Source: JACVRW01 sp963846505 (GTDB taxonomy: Bacteria > Actinomycetota > Thermoleophilia > Solirubrobacterales > Thermoleophilaceae). From it: DNA of 64,000 nucleotides. The notes under the pieces are model-generated. The model did not search any database. It saw only the letters and a program-made list of their open reading frames with translations, and was not told where the DNA came from. The stretch lies in assembly GCA_963846505.1 (NCBI GenBank), contig CAWJWD010000004.1, positions 434,001 to 498,000 on the forward strand. Reading direction: 5' to 3'. The translations under genes and the position numbers were made by a program. This document shows, piece after piece, positions 41,839 to 50,629 of the stretch (position 1 is its first letter; the number at the start of each line of letters is the position of its first letter).

Positions 41839-43501
41839 CCGCGCCTGCGGCGGCGGAACCGACCTCGCGCGCGTACTTGCCGAGCACGCCGCGCGTGACG
41901 CCGTTGTCCGGCACCTCGTAGGCGGCCACCCGGGCGGCGATCTCCTCGTCGGAGAGCTCGACCTCGAGCTCCCGGGCGTCGACGTCGAAGACGATCGTGT
42001 CGCCGTCTCGAACCGCGGCGATCGGCCCCCCGCGCGCGGCCTCGGGCGCGACGTGGCCGGCCATGAAGCCGTGCGTGGCCCCGGAGAAGCGTCCGTCGGT
42101 GAGCAGCGCGACCGAATCGCCGAGCCCCTCCCCCACGAGCGCGGCGGTGACGTGCAGCATCTCGCGCATGCCGGGACCGCCGGCGGGGCCCTCGTTGCGG
42201 ATCACGACCACGGCACCGGGCTCGATCTGCTTGGCCATCACGGCGGCGAAGGCGTCCTCCTCGGCCTCGAACACGCGCGCCGGCCCGCGGTGCTCGCGGC
42301 GATCGTGCCCGGAGAGCTTGACCACGCAGCCCTCGGGCGCGAGGTTGCCGCGCAGGATCGCGAAGCCGCCGTTGGGCTTGAGCGGCTGGTCGACGGAGCG
42401 TACGACGTCCTGGCCGTCTGGCTCGTCGGCGCCGTCGGCGATCTCACCGACGGTCTGCCCGCTGACGGTGATCGCGTCGGCGTGCAGCAGCCCTGCCGAG
42501 CGCAGCCGGTCGATCACGACGGGTACGCCGCCGACGCGGTAGAGGTCGGTGGCGACGTAGCGACCGCCTGGCTTGAGGTCGCACAGCAGCGGCGTCTTCC
42601 AGGCGATCTCGTCGAAGTCGTCGATGGTCAGCGGCACGCCGGCCTCGTGGGCGACCGCGAGCAGGTGCAGCACGAGGTTGGTCGAGCCGCCGGACATGGC
42701 CCCGGCCGCGATCGCGTTCTCGAGCGCCTCGCGGGTGATGATCTGGCTCGGTCGGAGGTCGCGTTCGAGCACGTCGAGGACGAGCCGGCCGCAGTCTTCG
42801 GCGACTTGGCCCTTGCGACCGTCCTCGGCGGGCACCATCGAGCTGCCGGCGGGCGAGATCCCGAGCACCTCGAAGGCCATCGCCATCGTGTTGGCGGTGA
42901 ACTGGCCGCCGCAGGCGCCGGCACCGGGCGACGCGTTGTTCTCGAGCTCGAGGAGCTCGTCATCGGTGAGCTTGCCGGCGGCATGCGCACCGATGCCCTC
43001 GAAGACGTCCTGGATCGTGACGTCCCGGCCACGCCAGCGGCCGGGCGCGATCGAGCCGCCATAGAGCATCAGGCTGGGGACGTCGAGGCGCGCGAGCGCC
43101 ATCACGCAGCCGGGAATCGTCTTGTCGCAGGCACAGAGGGCGACGACCGCGTCGAACATGTGCCCGCGCGTGACCAGCTCGATCGAGTCCGCGATCACCT
43201 CGCGACTGACGAGCGAGGTCTTCATGCCCTGCGTGCCCATCGTGATGCCGTCGGAGATCGCGATCGTGTTGAACTCCATCGGCGTTCCGCCGGCGGCGCG
43301 CACCCCGTCCTTGACCCGTTTGGCGAGCGCCCGCAGGTGGAAGTTGCAGGGCATCGTCTCCGTCCAGGTGTTGGCGATGCCGATGATCGGGCGCTGCAGC
43401 GCCTCGTCGTCGAAGCCGATGCCCTTCAGGTAGGCGCGCGCCTGGGCCCGATCCGGGCCGTCGAGGATGACCCGACTGCGACTGCGGAGATCCCTGCTCA
43501 C
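41828..43501 (-). CDS. ilvD: Dihydroxy-acid dehydratase
   Basis: 557 residues. GTG 43501 overlaps the upstream stop (GTGA). The Fe-S cysteines are in MPCNFH, CACDKTIPG and GACGGQFTANTM; SGGSTNLVLHLLA and TDGRFSGATHGFMAGHV are further signatures. It makes the 2-oxo acid precursors of valine, leucine and isoleucine. No other ilv gene is near. Confidence 0.97.
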   Translation of the reverse strand: MSRDLRSRSRVILDGPDRAQARAYLKGIGFDDEALQRPIIGIANTWTETMPCNFHLRALAKRVKDGVRAAGGTPMEFNTIAISDGITMGTQGMKTSLVSREVIADSIELVTRGHMFDAVVALCACDKTIPGCVMALARLDVPSLMLYGGSIAPGRWRGRDVTIQDVFEGIGAHAAGKLTDDELLELENNASPGAGACGGQFTANTMAMAFEVLGISPAGSSMVPAEDGRKGQVAEDCGRLVLDVLERDLRPSQIITREALENAIAAGAMSGGSTNLVLHLLAVAHEAGVPLTIDDFDEIAWKTPLLCDLKPGGRYVATDLYRVGGVPVVIDRLRSAGLLHADAITVSGQTVGEIADGADEPDGQDVVRSVDQPLKPNGGFAILRGNLAPEGCVVKLSGHDRREHRGPARVFEAEEDAFAAVMAKQIEPGAVVVIRNEGPAGGPGMREMLHVTAALVGEGLGDSVALLTDGRFSGATHGFMAGHVAPEAARGGPIAAVRDGDTIVFDVDARELEVELSDEEIAARVAAYEVPDNGVTRGVLGKYAREVGSAAAGAVTS

Positions 43502-44130
43502 CGCGTTCGGCGCGCGGCGTGACCACCGTCGGTGCCGCCATGCGGGGGCGCCTTGCGGCGACGTTCCCACTCGGCGAGGCGCCAGAGGTCACGCCGGACC
43601 CTGGCAGGATCGTGCTGACGACCGACGAGATGCATGTTGGCCCTGCGGATCACTCGATCCTCGTCCGACGTGAGCGCCATCCACTTGGCGAGCACGTCGT
43701 CGGAGGCGGGCAGGCGCGCCGGCTTGCCACGCCCGTCGAGGTCCGGGAACTCGACGCAATACTCCGACAGCAGCTGTCCGCTGCCGGGGACGTAGGCCAC
43801 GATCGGCTTGTGCGGGTAGACGAGGTAGGCATAGGCGGTGCGTCCGGCCCGGTCGCTCTCACGCCGCGCGTGTCTGCCGCCGACGCGGATGAAGCCAAGA
43901 TCGCGATACATCGCCCACTCTGCGTCGTTGACGCAGGAGCGGAGCAACTCCCGAGCCCGCTGCTCGGCCCGCCGTTCGCGACCGGGGTCGTAGAGCGAGA
44001 GATCGAGCGGACCGGCGTCAGGATCACGCAACCCGGCGCGAGCCGCTCGCCAGCGTCCGACCTCGCGCACCAGCAACGGCGCAGCCAGGACGAGTGCGAT
44101 CAACGCGAGGGCAAGTAGCGCAAGCAGCAC
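43498..44130 (-). CDS. Membrane-anchored hypothetical protein
   Basis: 210 residues. One N-terminal membrane helix (LLALLALALIALVLAAPLLV), then a soluble domain with ELLRSCVNDAEWAMYRDLGFIRV, AYLVYPHKPIVAYVPGSG and a C-terminal VLAKWMALTSDEDRVIRRANMHLVG. No family recognised. Starts 9 bases after the small upstream gene and couples to ilvD by GTGA. Confidence 0.65.
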   Translation of the reverse strand: MLLALLALALIALVLAAPLLVREVGRWRAARAGLRDPDAGPLDLSLYDPGRERRAEQRARELLRSCVNDAEWAMYRDLGFIRVGGRHARRESDRAGRTAYAYLVYPHKPIVAYVPGSGQLLSEYCVEFPDLDGRGKPARLPASDDVLAKWMALTSDEDRVIRRANMHLVGRQHDPARVRRDLWRLAEWERRRKAPPHGGTDGGHAARRTR

Positions 44131-44139
44131 AGCCTCGGC

Positions 44140-44409
44140 TCACCCTCCCGAGGCACGTGGAAAGAAGATCACGCGCTCCGCATCGGTCGGGATGTCGCCA
44201 TAGCGCTTGACCATCTGGGCCTCACGCCGACCGCTGCCATCGGTCGTCGGCACCGCGGCCCACATGCCCTCGTCGAGTTGGCGGCGGAAGGCCGCTACCA
44301 GCCGCTCTTCCTCCTCGCGCACTCGCGGATCTCCCTCCGCGAGGAGGATCTCACCATGCCCGGGCTTCATGCGAAGGAACTTGATCTCGACTCTCCTGCG
44401 TGACGCCAC
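44140..44409 (-). CDS. Small hypothetical protein
   Basis: 89 residues from GTG 44409; ATG 44370 is an alternative. KFLRMKPGHGEILLAEGDPRV and a helical middle (EEERLVAAFRRQLDEGM) precede MVKRYGDIPTDAERVIFFPR. The pattern resembles small conserved actinobacterial proteins of unknown role. CATAAT at 44436-44441 (minus) may be its -10. The 94 bases between it and thiD hold no other feature that I can see. Confidence 0.6.
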   Translation of the reverse strand: MASRRRVEIKFLRMKPGHGEILLAEGDPRVREEEERLVAAFRRQLDEGMWAAVPTTDGSGRREAQMVKRYGDIPTDAERVIFFPRASGG

Positions 44410-44503
44410 CAGCCCCTGACCGGCGGTCCTCTCCCGATTATGTCACGCCGACAACGGCCGCCTCTGAGCTTGACGGGCGCACCAGCCAGTCGCTGCGGCA
44501 TTG

Positions 44504-45343
44504 CTAGGGCGCTCGATCGGCCACCCCCAACACGTCGACGGGACCCGCACCGGCGCCAAGGCCGCGTAGGCCGCGGCGCACCGCCTCTGCCGCGATCTCC
44601 TTGGCCCGCTGAGCGGCGACGAGCGGATCGCGTCCCCACGCGAGCTGGGCGGCTAGCGCCGAGGAGTGCGTGCATCCAGAGCCGTGAGCGGCCCCGTCCC
44701 GATGCCGCGGCCCAGCGATCTCGACCGCCTGCTCGCCATCGAAGAAGACGTCAACGGCCTGCTCACGATGACCGCCCGTCACCACGACCACGGGCGGCCC
44801 AAGCGCGTGAACGGCGCGTGCGAGTTGCTCGCTCGACGTGTCCTCCGGCAACCCCGCCAGTCGAGCGGCCTCCGGGACGTTGGGCGTGACCACGGTCACG
44901 CGTGGAAGCACGCGCGAGCGCAACGCCCCCTGCGCCGAGTCGTCGAGCAGGCTGGCGCCGCTCTCGGCGACCATCACCGGATCGAGCACGACTGGGACGT
45001 CCCCGAGCAGTTCCAGCGCTTGCACGACCGCCTCGATCGTCTCGACCGTGCCGAGCATCCCGATCTTGACCGCGTCGACGCCGATGTCCTCAACCACTGC
45101 CCGTACCTGCTCGACGATCGCCTCGGGCGAGAGCGGATAGACCGCCGTCACCGCGACGGTGTTCTGCGCCGTGATCGCCGTCAGTGCAGTCATCCCGTGG
45201 GCGCCGCAGGCTGCGAACGCCTTCAAGTCGGCCTGGATCCCCGCTCCTCCACCGGAATCCGAGCCGGCGATCGACAACACGCGCGGGGGGAACTGTCGGT
45301 CGGCCGCCACGGGGCGAGCATACGGAGCAGCGACGGCGATCAT
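44504..45343 (-). CDS. thiD: Hydroxymethylpyrimidine/phosphomethylpyrimidine kinase
   Basis: 279 residues. VLSIAGSDSGGGAGIQADLKA, LTAITAQNTVAV, LDPVMVAESG and the C-terminal HGSGCTHSSALAA are the full ThiD signature; the last Gly-Ser-Gly-Cys loop binds ATP. It phosphorylates HMP and HMP-P for thiamine synthesis. ATG 45343 overlaps the dprA stop (TGATG). No TPP riboswitch is seen before it, and no other thi gene is near. An unusual partner for dprA. Confidence 0.95.
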   Translation of the reverse strand: MIAVAAPYARPVAADRQFPPRVLSIAGSDSGGGAGIQADLKAFAACGAHGMTALTAITAQNTVAVTAVYPLSPEAIVEQVRAVVEDIGVDAVKIGMLGTVETIEAVVQALELLGDVPVVLDPVMVAESGASLLDDSAQGALRSRVLPRVTVVTPNVPEAARLAGLPEDTSSEQLARAVHALGPPVVVVTGGHREQAVDVFFDGEQAVEIAGPRHRDGAAHGSGCTHSSALAAQLAWGRDPLVAAQRAKEIAAEAVRRGLRGLGAGAGPVDVLGVADRAP

Positions 45344-46443
45344 CAGGCCACTCGCTCCCAGCCGCGCAACCGACGCGCGATCCAACCGTCGGCCTCGAGC
45401 TGCCCGAGGGCGGCCCTGACCTCACTGGCACGTAGGCGCGTGACGGCAGCTACCTCGTCGACCGCGCGTCCAGCCTCCACGGCTTCGAGCACCGCCCGTA
45501 GCCTGGGGTCGGCGGGCATCCCGATCCGCCCGTTGGCCGCGGCAACGCGCATCCCCACGCCGAACAACTCATCGAGCACGTCTTGTGCCGAGGTGATCGG
45601 CACGGCACCGTCCCGCAGCAGGCTGTTGACGCCACTGGCCATGCGCCACGTGACTCGTCCGGGGACTGCCGCCACGGTCCGGCCGAGGTCGCGGGCAAAG
45701 TCGGCCGTTATCAAGCTTCCGCTGGGCTGGGCAGCTTCGACGACGACCGTCATGCGCGCAAGCGCAGCCATGATTCGATTGCGAGCCGGGAAGCTCCAGC
45801 GAAATGCGGTCGCACCGGGCGGAAGCTCCGATACGACCAGGCCGGACTCGCAGACCCGCTTGTGCAGGCTGCGATGCCGACGGGGATATGGGACATCGGG
45901 TCCGCCGGCGAGGACGGCTACGGGGATGCCGCCAGCATCGAGGCAGCCCCGATGTGCAACCGCGTCGATCCCCAGCGCCAAGCCGCTGACCACCGTGACG
46001 CCGGCCGCACCCAAGCCGCGCCCGAGCCCGTACGCGATCTCGATGCCGTAGGGGGAAGGCCGTCGAGTGCCGACCAGAGCAGCGGCCGGCTCGGCGACCA
46101 AGCGCTCCAACACGGGCGTCCGCCCACGCAAGAACAACGCGACGGGCGCGTCGGCCAGATCTGCGAGCAGCACCGGATAGCCGGAGTCGTGCCGGCAGAC
46201 ACCGACCACGTCGGCAGACCGAAGTCGAGCCCGCTCGCGTCCCATCGACAACCGCGTCAGGAAGTCCCGAGCTGCATCGGGGTCCGCCCCACTCGCCACT
46301 TCGACGAGTGCGTCCTCGGGCAGCCCCAGCAGCCCGGGGACGCGCCGTCCAGGCTTGTCGAGCAACGCGGCGATACGCGGCGCGAGGAAGGACAGGAGAC
46401 TCGAGCGGCGCAGGCAGCGATCGCAGATCCCGGGAGCGCTCAT
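45343..46443 (-). CDS. dprA: DNA processing protein DprA
   Basis: 366 residues. N-terminal helical region with CDRCLRRSS, then the Rossmann core ALVGTRRPSPYG, VVSGLALGIDAVAHRGCLDAGG, AVLAGGPDVPYPRRHRSLH and PPGATAFRWSFPARNRIMA, and a C-terminal winged helix (about 300-366). DprA loads RecA onto incoming single strands during transformation. ATG 46443 overlaps the comM stop (ATGA). Confidence 0.95.
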   Translation of the reverse strand: MSAPGICDRCLRRSSLLSFLAPRIAALLDKPGRRVPGLLGLPEDALVEVASGADPDAARDFLTRLSMGRERARLRSADVVGVCRHDSGYPVLLADLADAPVALFLRGRTPVLERLVAEPAAALVGTRRPSPYGIEIAYGLGRGLGAAGVTVVSGLALGIDAVAHRGCLDAGGIPVAVLAGGPDVPYPRRHRSLHKRVCESGLVVSELPPGATAFRWSFPARNRIMAALARMTVVVEAAQPSGSLITADFARDLGRTVAAVPGRVTWRMASGVNSLLRDGAVPITSAQDVLDELFGVGMRVAAANGRIGMPADPRLRAVLEAVEAGRAVDEVAAVTRLRASEVRAALGQLEADGWIARRLRGWERVA

Positions 46444-47957
46444 GCCGCGATCGGCTCCCAAGCATCGAGCCGATAGCCAAGCGCCTCGTCGACGTGGCGG
46501 ACATCGACGTCGTCGACACCCTCGAGGTCGGCGATCGTCCGCGCCACGCGCAGCACGCGATCGTGACCTCGACCGCTGAGCGCCACTCGCTCCTGCGCCG
46601 CGAGCAGCCGCCCGACGACCGGGTGCGGTACCCCGACCTGGCTGCGTGTGAGGCGTCCGTCCATGTCGCCGTTGCAGAGTGCACCAGTGCCCTCCAGCCG
46701 ACGTCGCTGACGTCGGCGAGCGTCCTCGACTCGTGCTCGTACGTGTCGCGAGTCGTTGCAACCTGCGGTGGTCGTGGCCAGCTCCCGTGGAGACACCGCG
46801 GACACCTCGCAAACGAGATCGAGCCGATCTAGCAGCGGGTTGCTGAGCCGGCGTGCATAGCGGCCCAGGTCAGCCTCGGAGCAGGTGCAGCAGTCCGCCG
46901 GTCGCGCGCACGGACAACGATTGCAAGCGGCGACGAGCATCGCGTTGGCGGGAAACGCGAGCGTGCGCTGGCCACGAGTGATCTCTATGGCCCCTTCCTC
47001 GAGTGGCTGACGCAGCGCGTCGACTGCGGTACGAGTGAACTCGGGCAACTCGTCCAGGAACAGCACGCCTCGATGCGCAAGCGTGATTTCGCCGGGTCTC
47101 GGGATCCCGCCTCCTCCGACGAGCCCTTGCGCGGAAATCGTGTGGTGCGGTGCGCGGAACGGGCGCTGTCGAATGAGCTCACCCGAGCTCGCCCCGGCGG
47201 CGCCGTGGATCCGAGTGACCTCGAGCGCTTCGTCGAAGCTGAGCTCGGGCAGGATCCCCGGCAGACGGCGGGCAAGCATCGTCTTGCCTGCACCTGGAGG
47301 CCCGACCATCAGCAGGTTGTGGCCACCAGCAGCCGCGATCTCGAGCGCTCGCTTGGCATCTCCCTGACCGCGCACGTCCGAGAGATCCAGCTCTGGACGC
47401 AGGCCCGCTTGACGGGGCCGTGCGGGGCGCGTGGGCTCCGGCGACCACTCACCGTGGAGAAAGGCCGCGAGGCGGTTGAGGGTCGGCACCGCCACGACCT
47501 CCAGCCCCTCGACGAGTGCGGCTTCGGGAGCGTTCTCAGCCGGCACGAATAGACGCGACCGTCCGGCCTCGCGCGCCCCAATCGCCACGGCGAGGGCCCC
47601 GCGCACCGGTCGTATGCGTCCCGTCAGCGACAGCTCCCCGCACAACGCCGCTCCCTCCAGGCTCGTTGACGGCACTTGCGCGCTCGCGGCCAAGATGCCG
47701 ACGGCGATCGCGAGGTCGAACGAGGGCCCTGCCTTGCGCAGGTGTGCGGGCGCGAGGTTGACCGTCAGGCGCTTCATCGGGAATTCGAGCTCTGAGTTGA
47801 GGAGCGCCGCTCGCACCCGCTCGCGGGACTCCCGGATGGCCCGATCTGGCAAGCCCACGAGCGTGAAGACCGGCAGGCCCTGACGGACGTCGACCTCGAC
47901 GGTCACCTCGGCGCACGAGATGCCCTCGAGAGCGAATGTGGAGACGCTGGCGAGCAT
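46440..47957 (-). CDS. comM: ComM/YifB family Mg-chelatase-like AAA+ ATPase
   Basis: 505 residues. N-terminal lon-like domain (FTLVGLPDRAIRESRERVRAAL; LAPAHLRKAGPSFDLAIA), then the AAA+ core: MVGPPGAGKTMLARRLPGILP, FRAPHHTIS, LFLDELPEF, and a zinc-type CNRCPC...CCTC insert. ComM is a helicase that extends branch migration in natural transformation. TAGCGT 7 nt before ATG 47957 marks a leaderless promoter. A palindromic region lies further upstream. Confidence 0.95.
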   Translation of the reverse strand: MLASVSTFALEGISCAEVTVEVDVRQGLPVFTLVGLPDRAIRESRERVRAALLNSELEFPMKRLTVNLAPAHLRKAGPSFDLAIAVGILAASAQVPSTSLEGAALCGELSLTGRIRPVRGALAVAIGAREAGRSRLFVPAENAPEAALVEGLEVVAVPTLNRLAAFLHGEWSPEPTRPARPRQAGLRPELDLSDVRGQGDAKRALEIAAAGGHNLLMVGPPGAGKTMLARRLPGILPELSFDEALEVTRIHGAAGASSGELIRQRPFRAPHHTISAQGLVGGGGIPRPGEITLAHRGVLFLDELPEFTRTAVDALRQPLEEGAIEITRGQRTLAFPANAMLVAACNRCPCARPADCCTCSEADLGRYARRLSNPLLDRLDLVCEVSAVSPRELATTTAGCNDSRHVRARVEDARRRQRRRLEGTGALCNGDMDGRLTRSQVGVPHPVVGRLLAAQERVALSGRGHDRVLRVARTIADLEGVDDVDVRHVDEALGYRLDAWEPIAA

Positions 47958-47964
47958 GGCGAGG

Positions 47965-47970
47965 ACGCTA
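47965..47970 (-). promoter_or_regulatory. TAGCGT -10, leaderless promoter of comM-dprA-thiD
   Basis: TAGCGT on the minus strand ends 7 nt before ATG 47957. Matches the plus-strand TAGCGT of the divergent yraN gene. Confidence 0.52.
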
Positions 47971-48015
47971 CGCCGGGCCGTGTGACGGGAGGCTGAGGTG
48001 TGTGACAACTCCGCT

Positions 48016-48059
48016 CCAATTGCGCCAGCCAATTGGTGCAGAGGCGTTGCACACGCAAC
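48016..48059. promoter_or_regulatory. Two palindromes between comM and yraN
   Basis: CCAATTG (48016-48022) and CAATTGG (48030-48036) form a 7-bp inverted repeat with a 7-bp spacer. GTTGC (48046-48050) and GCAAC (48055-48059) form a second with a 4-bp spacer. They lie between two divergent TAGCGT promoters, a natural place for repressor binding. Confidence 0.45.
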
Positions 48060-48081
48060 CCTCAGGTGCGTCGAGCCGACC

Positions 48082-48087
48082 TAGCGT
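48082..48087 (+). promoter_or_regulatory. TAGCGT -10, leaderless promoter of yraN
   Basis: TAGCGT ends 8 nt before ATG 48096. Confidence 0.5.
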
Positions 48088-48095
48088 CCCCGACC

Positions 48096-48492
48096 ATGAC
48101 GACCTCGGCTGACAGCGACCCTCGACGCAGCATCGGCACTCGTGGCGAACGGCTCGCCATCGAGCATCTTCAGGCCCGCGGGCTGAGCCTGATCGAGCGC
48201 AACTTCCGTACCCGTCACGGCGAGCTCGACCTGATCCTGGCCGACGACGCGTACCTGGTCTTTTGCGAGGTCAAGACGCGCGTGGTACGCGGGAGATCCA
48301 GGCCCTCTTGGCCCGTTCGCGGCCATCGGCCTGCGCAAGCGCCGACAAGTTCGCCTGATGGCCCGCCTATGGCTCGCCGCGCGATCGGACCGACGCTCTC
48401 GTCCTCCGGAACTGCGCTTCGACGCCGTTGGCGTCACGCTCGATCCCAGCGGGCAGCTGATCGGGATCGAGCATCTCGAGGGGGCGTTCTGA
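48096..48492 (+). CDS. YraN/UPF0102 family nuclease-like protein (frameshifted)
   Basis: About 131 residues if one G is removed from GGG at 48291-48293. The first part reads RGERLAIEHLQARGLSLIERNFR and GELDLILADDAYLVFCEVKTR, the Holliday-junction-resolvase-like core of YraN. After the repair it continues GDPGPLGPFAAIGLRKRRQV...LRFDAVGVTL to the stop at 48490-48492. Without the repair the frame reads into unrelated sequence up to 48515. The gene order (beside comM/dprA and rnhB) is the usual one for yraN. A sequence error is the likeliest cause. Confidence 0.82.
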
Positions 48493-48511
48493 GATGGGGC
48501 CTCGAGCGGAG

Positions 48512-49246
48512 CTAGCCGTCGAGCGCGAGCTGCGTGTACGCGATCGAGCGAAACGACATCCGGTGCAGCGGCGAGACCCCATGGGCCGCGATCGCAGCCC
48601 GATGCTCAGGCGTCGAATAGCCGACGTTGGTCTCGAAGTCCCAGCGCGGGTGGCGCGCGGCAGCTCGCTGCATGTAGCGATCACGCGTCACCTTCGCGAG
48701 CACGGACGCCGCCGCAATCGCCGCGCTGCGGCAGTCACCGTCGATCACGGCCCGCTGGTCGTGGCCGAACTCGGGCACCCTGAAGCCGTCCACGAGACAA
48801 ATGCAGCCGTCACGAGCGACCGACGCGAGCGCCGAGCGCAACGCATCCAAGTTCGTCACGTGCAGTCCACGACTGTCGATGCCGCGTACGCAGCGCGAGA
48901 CCACCACCGAACGACTCGCGGCTCGCAGGACCAGCGGATAGAGCTCCTCACGCGCCTCCGCCGTGTGCTGCTTGGAGTCGTTGAGACGGCTGAGCGCCCG
49001 GCGATCGGACAGCGTCAACCGCTCGAGGTCGAACAAGACCGCAGCGGCTACGAGTGGGCCCGCCAACGACCCGCGCCCTGCTTCGTCGGCGCCAGCGACA
49101 TAGCGAACGCCGAGCTCACGGTCGAAGGCGAACAGGCGGCGACCACTGTGTGCCCGGCGCCGCGCCCGCTTGCGTTGACGCCTGACAGCCGCGCTGCCCT
49201 TCGCCGGCTCGGCGGCTTGGTGCTCAGAGGCTCCCGACGTACTCAC
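48512..49246 (-). CDS. rnhB: Ribonuclease HII
   Basis: 244 residues. A basic, probably disordered N-terminal 45 residues precede GADEAGRGSLAGPLVAAAV (catalytic Asp-Glu), LVDGFRVPEF, IDGDCRSAAIAAASVLAKVTRD and DFETNVGYSTPEH. It cuts at ribonucleotides in DNA. TATGAT 9 nt before GTG 49246 suggests a leaderless start. Followed by yraN in the opposite direction. Confidence 0.96.
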   Translation of the reverse strand: MSTSGASEHQAAEPAKGSAAVRRQRKRARRRAHSGRRLFAFDRELGVRYVAGADEAGRGSLAGPLVAAAVLFDLERLTLSDRRALSRLNDSKQHTAEAREELYPLVLRAASRSVVVSRCVRGIDSRGLHVTNLDALRSALASVARDGCICLVDGFRVPEFGHDQRAVIDGDCRSAAIAAASVLAKVTRDRYMQRAAARHPRWDFETNVGYSTPEHRAAIAAHGVSPLHRMSFRSIAYTQLALDG

Positions 49247-49255
49247 GCTGTGGCG

Positions 49256-49261
49256 ATCATA
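49256..49261 (-). promoter_or_regulatory. TATGAT -10, leaderless promoter of rnhB
   Basis: TATGAT on the minus strand ends 9 nt before GTG 49246. The best -10 consensus in the window. Confidence 0.52.
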
Positions 49262-49291
49262 GGAGCGTTCACGGCGGAACGCTCCACGAGC

Positions 49292-49903
49292 TCAGAGCCC
49301 GCCGATCCGGTTGGGCGGCCAGTACGTCATGAACGCCTTGCCGATCATCCAGTCCTTCGGAATCGGACCCCAGATGCGGCTGTCGGCGCTCGCGCCCCGG
49401 TTGTCGCCCATCATGAAGTAGTAGCCCTTGGGAATCGTGATCGGACGCGGGAGGTTGCAGATCCCGCAACCGCTGTCGAGGCGCGCGAACGAGTCCTTCT
49501 GCACCCTTCCGTTCACGTAGACGCGGCTGTTGATGATCCGCACGCGATCGCCGCCCGTGGCGACGACCCGCTTGATGAAGTTCGTGTCCGAGCGCTCGGA
49601 AGTCGGTCGTGGACACGCTTGATCCTGCGGGTGCTCCACACCGCACTGATCGGTGTCGGCACCGACCGGCGGCTTGAAGACCATGATGTCGCCGACACTC
49701 GGATCTCCGAAGTGCAGGCCGACGCGGTTGACCAGGACGCGCTGGCCGATATCGAGCGTCGGCACCATCGATTCGCTCGGGATGCGAAACGGCTTGACGA
49801 GGAATGCCTGGATGCCGAGCGCCAGGCCAAGGGCCACGGCGACGATCATCACAAGCTCGACCAGGGAGTTGCGAGAACCTCCCTTCTTGCTTCGCGCCGC
49901 CAT
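49292..49903 (-). CDS. lepB: Signal peptidase I
   Basis: 203 residues. One membrane helix (LVMIVAVALGLALGIQAFLV), then IPSESMVPTL with the catalytic Ser, FIKRVVATGGDRV with the Lys and GDNRGASADSR, the type I leader peptidase boxes. It removes signal peptides on the outer face of the membrane. Extra Cys-containing insert (DQCGVEHPQDQACP; GCGICN) between boxes. Lies between rplS and rnhB in the usual order. Confidence 0.96.
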   Translation of the reverse strand: MAARSKKGGSRNSLVELVMIVAVALGLALGIQAFLVKPFRIPSESMVPTLDIGQRVLVNRVGLHFGDPSVGDIMVFKPPVGADTDQCGVEHPQDQACPRPTSERSDTNFIKRVVATGGDRVRIINSRVYVNGRVQKDSFARLDSGCGICNLPRPITIPKGYYFMMGDNRGASADSRIWGPIPKDWMIGKAFMTYWPPNRIGGL

Positions 49904-49930
49904 CTCAGCTCGGCGTGGCCCCGGGCCGCC

Positions 49931-50530
49931 CTAGGACTCGGACTTCTCGGCGGACGCCTCGTCGGCCTCGGCGGCGGGCACCTCGGCCTCACCGTCGGAG
50001 TCCACGGGCGGCTCGCCATCCGAGCTCGGAGCGTCCGAGCTAGTCGCTTCGGCCTCGACGGCGGCATCTGCGACCGCCTCGTTGCCGTCAGTCGCCGCCT
50101 CGGCGTCCCCAAGCTCCTCTTCGCCCGGACGAGGAGCGTCGTCCGGCGGCATCGCGCCCTCGACGTACTCCTGTTCGTCGGGACCAGACCAGCGCCGCTC
50201 GCGCACTCGCGCGCCACGGCCGACCCGGTCGCGCAGGTAGTAGAGCTTCGCGCGACGTACGTCGCCGCGGGCCGCTACCTCGATCTGCTCGATCTTCGGG
50301 GAATGCAGTGGGAACGTCCGCTCGACACCAACGCCGAAGGACTGCTTGCGCACCGTGAAGGTCTCGCGCGCGCCGCTGCCCTGCCGCTTGATCACGACCC
50401 CCTCGAAGACCTGGGTCCGTCTGCGGCTGCCCTCGACGACCTGGAAGTGCACGCGCACGCGGTCGCCGGCCTGGAAGACCGGAACGCGGCGCAGTTGCGC
50501 GCGCTCGATGCTGTCAATGACGCCGGACAT
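49931..50530 (-). CDS. rplS: Ribosomal protein L19 with long acidic tail
   Basis: 199 residues, whereas L19 is usually about 115. Residues 1-115 are a normal L19 (VPVFQAGDRVRVHFQVVEG; FEGVVIKRQGSG; HSPKIEQIEV; AKLYYLRDR). Residues 116-199 are an extension rich in Glu, Asp, Ala and Ser with few basic residues, probably disordered. The S16 gene nearby has a similar tail. Gene order rplS-trmD-rimM-khpA-rpsP-ffh is conserved. Confidence 0.95.
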   Translation of the reverse strand: MSGVIDSIERAQLRRVPVFQAGDRVRVHFQVVEGSRRRTQVFEGVVIKRQGSGARETFTVRKQSFGVGVERTFPLHSPKIEQIEVAARGDVRRAKLYYLRDRVGRGARVRERRWSGPDEQEYVEGAMPPDDAPRPGEEELGDAEAATDGNEAVADAAVEAEATSSDAPSSDGEPPVDSDGEAEVPAAEADEASAEKSES

Positions 50531-50629
50531 GGGAGTGGAGGTCGCGAGCGAGCCGGGCGCACGAAGCGGGTGCGATCCCTCGAGGCATGCAGCGCGACGC
50601 GGAATGGTAGCGAAGCGGAGCGCCGTAGC

